Shown here: in pieces, positions 31,230-33,007 of the stretch | Layout of the letters: each line of letters begins with the position of its first letter | Numbering within the stretch: position 1 is the first letter of the stretch | Notes under the pieces: generated by a model | What the model saw: only the letters and a program-made list of their open reading frames with translations | Databases searched by the model: none | What the model was told of the DNA's origin: nothing | Made by a program: the position numbers and the translations under genes | DNA from: Candidatus Levybacteria bacterium RIFCSPLOWO2_12_FULL_39_17 | GTDB taxonomy: Bacteria > Patescibacteriota > Microgenomatia > Levybacterales > GWA1-39-11 | Reading direction: 5' to 3' | Assembly (NCBI GenBank): GCA_001782675.1 | Contig: MFPJ01000004.1 | Coordinates: 1-33,007, forward strand | DNA: 33,007 nucleotides

Positions 31230-32180
31230 TTATAAGCCCCTAAAGTATTCTATAGTCTTTTTGAGTCCTTCATCAAGGGCCACTTTTGGATGAAAATTTA
31301 AAAGTTTTTGAGCTTTTGATATATCAGGTTTTCTCTGATGCGGATCATCTTCCGGTAATTCCTCGTGGATAATTTGAGATTCGGATTTTACGAGCGTTTT
31401 TATCTTTTGCGCCAGGTCTATAATTCTATACTCTTCAGGATTCCCTAGATTTATTACTTGTCCGGACACATTCTTTTTGATCGCGGCAATCAGACCATCA
31501 ACTAAATCATCTATGTAACAGAAGCTCCTCGTCTGATTTCCGTCCCCATAAACTGTAATTTTATCGTTTTTTAAAGCTTGAATAATAAAATTTGAAACAA
31601 CTCTCCCGTCATCTTTTTGCATTTCCTCCCCATAAGTGTTAAAAATGCGAGCAATCCTCACATTCAAACCAAATTTTCTATAATAGGTCATGCAAAGCGA
31701 TTCCCCAAATCTCTTTCCCTCATCATAAACTGACCTTGGCCCAATAGGATTAACGTTACCAAAGCAATCTTCGGATTGAGGGGAAATGGTTGGATCACCA
31801 TAGATTTCCGATGATGAAGCATAAAGAAAGGAGGCTTTTTTCTCTTTTGCAAAATCAAGTAGATTTTTAGTACCCTGCGAATTAACCATTAAGGTCTCTA
31901 TTGGGTAAGCCATGTAGCTCCTGGAACTCTTGGCGTTTGGAGATGCAGGGGATGCAAGGTGAAAAATTCCCGTAATTTCTCCGGAAATTACAGGCACACC
32001 TTTTATAATGTCGTGATTTATGAAGATAAAATTTGTATTTGAAAAAAAAGAGGAAACGTTGCTCTCGGAACCTGTTATTAAATTATCAATACAAATAACT
32101 TGAGCCCCCTCAGACAATAATTTTTCGCAAAGGTTGGAGCCTATAAAACCTGCCCCTCCGGCAACTAAATATGTAGACAT
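31230..32180 (-). CDS. UDP-glucuronate decarboxylase-like NAD-dependent epimerase/dehydratase
   Basis: A 316-residue extended SDR enzyme. GGAGFIG (8-14) binds NAD. HLASPASP, then ETLMVNSQGTKNLL, ASSSEIYGDP (121-130), GNVNPIGPRSVYDEGKR (141-157; Tyr152 and Lys156 catalytic), RIARIFNTYGEEM and DDGRVVSNFI follow the UDP-xylose synthase pattern very closely. It would turn UDP-glucuronate into UDP-xylose; a dTDP- or UDP-sugar relative cannot be ruled out. It sits 23 nt after the gmd-like gene, giving the operon two nucleotide-sugar enzymes. Confidence 0.8.
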   Translation of the reverse strand: MSTYLVAGGAGFIGSNLCEKLLSEGAQVICIDNLITGSESNVSSFFSNTNFIFINHDIIKGVPVISGEITGIFHLASPASPNAKSSRSYMAYPIETLMVNSQGTKNLLDFAKEKKASFLYASSSEIYGDPTISPQSEDCFGNVNPIGPRSVYDEGKRFGESLCMTYYRKFGLNVRIARIFNTYGEEMQKDDGRVVSNFIIQALKNDKITVYGDGNQTRSFCYIDDLVDGLIAAIKKNVSGQVINLGNPEEYRIIDLAQKIKTLVKSESQIIHEELPEDDPHQRKPDISKAQKLLNFHPKVALDEGLKKTIEYFRGL

Positions 32181-32203
32181 AAATTGGAAATAAAAGTGAT
32201 GAT

Positions 32204-33007
<804 letters not shown>

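Overview
The window reads as part of a small, compact, AT-rich bacterial genome of the Candidate Phyla Radiation (Patescibacteria), most likely the Microgenomates side. Pointers are short gene gaps, small uncharacterised families typical of these genomes (DUF5679, DUF4446, DUF3048), an archaeal-type aspartyl-tRNA synthetase, and low-complexity repeats that run into coding sequence. Genes end in TAA or TAG and at least two end in TGA, so the standard bacterial code applies. The lineage is inferred from gene content, not from a marker tree.

Layout. 1-2988: an RRM RNA-binding protein, a DEAD-box helicase and a glycosyltransferase in one operon behind a long leader. 3044-6099: small enzymes (alpha/beta hydrolase, methyltransferase, FMN-binding split-barrel protein, cyclase-family hydrolase, deoxyribosyltransferase-like protein), most with their own promoter. 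6126-9718: a PIG-V-like membrane mannosyltransferase, facing a GT4 glycosyltransferase plus (alpha/alpha)6 glycosidase pair. 9826-12532: guaB-guaA for GMP synthesis. 12599-14796 (minus): gltX, a PAP2-like protein and a DgkA-type lipid kinase. 14905-18202: an anchored protein of unknown function, a D,D-carboxypeptidase and an archaeal-type AspRS. 18232-18732: a structured leader with terminator ahead of an orphan gene. 18729-22985: recJ, CCA-adding enzyme, a TrpR-like regulator and a YqeY-like protein. 22991-27514 (minus): DUF4446, DUF3048, winged-helix protein, secD, secF. 27648-28079: two small proteins and a strong bidirectional terminator. 28168-33007 (minus): a surface-sugar operon (gmd, UDP-glucuronate decarboxylase-like, DPM1-GtrA fusion, GT39-like transferase, broken SemiSWEET).

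Two themes recur. First, at ten genes a -10 hexamer sits only 5-7 nt before the start codon, in the best cases with TTGACA-like -35 boxes 17-18 bp further up. Most of these mRNAs should therefore be leaderless, and several start codons are fixed by the promoter. A few genes instead have a strong Shine-Dalgarno (324, 27936, 27033 minus, 28446 minus). Second, the TrpR-like gene is flanked by CTAG-N4-CTAG elements with the half-site spacing of the E. coli trp operator, and a diverged third copy lies before the methyltransferase gene. This suggests an autoregulated TrpR-type circuit with an unknown ligand. No tRNA, rRNA, CRISPR array or insertion sequence was seen.
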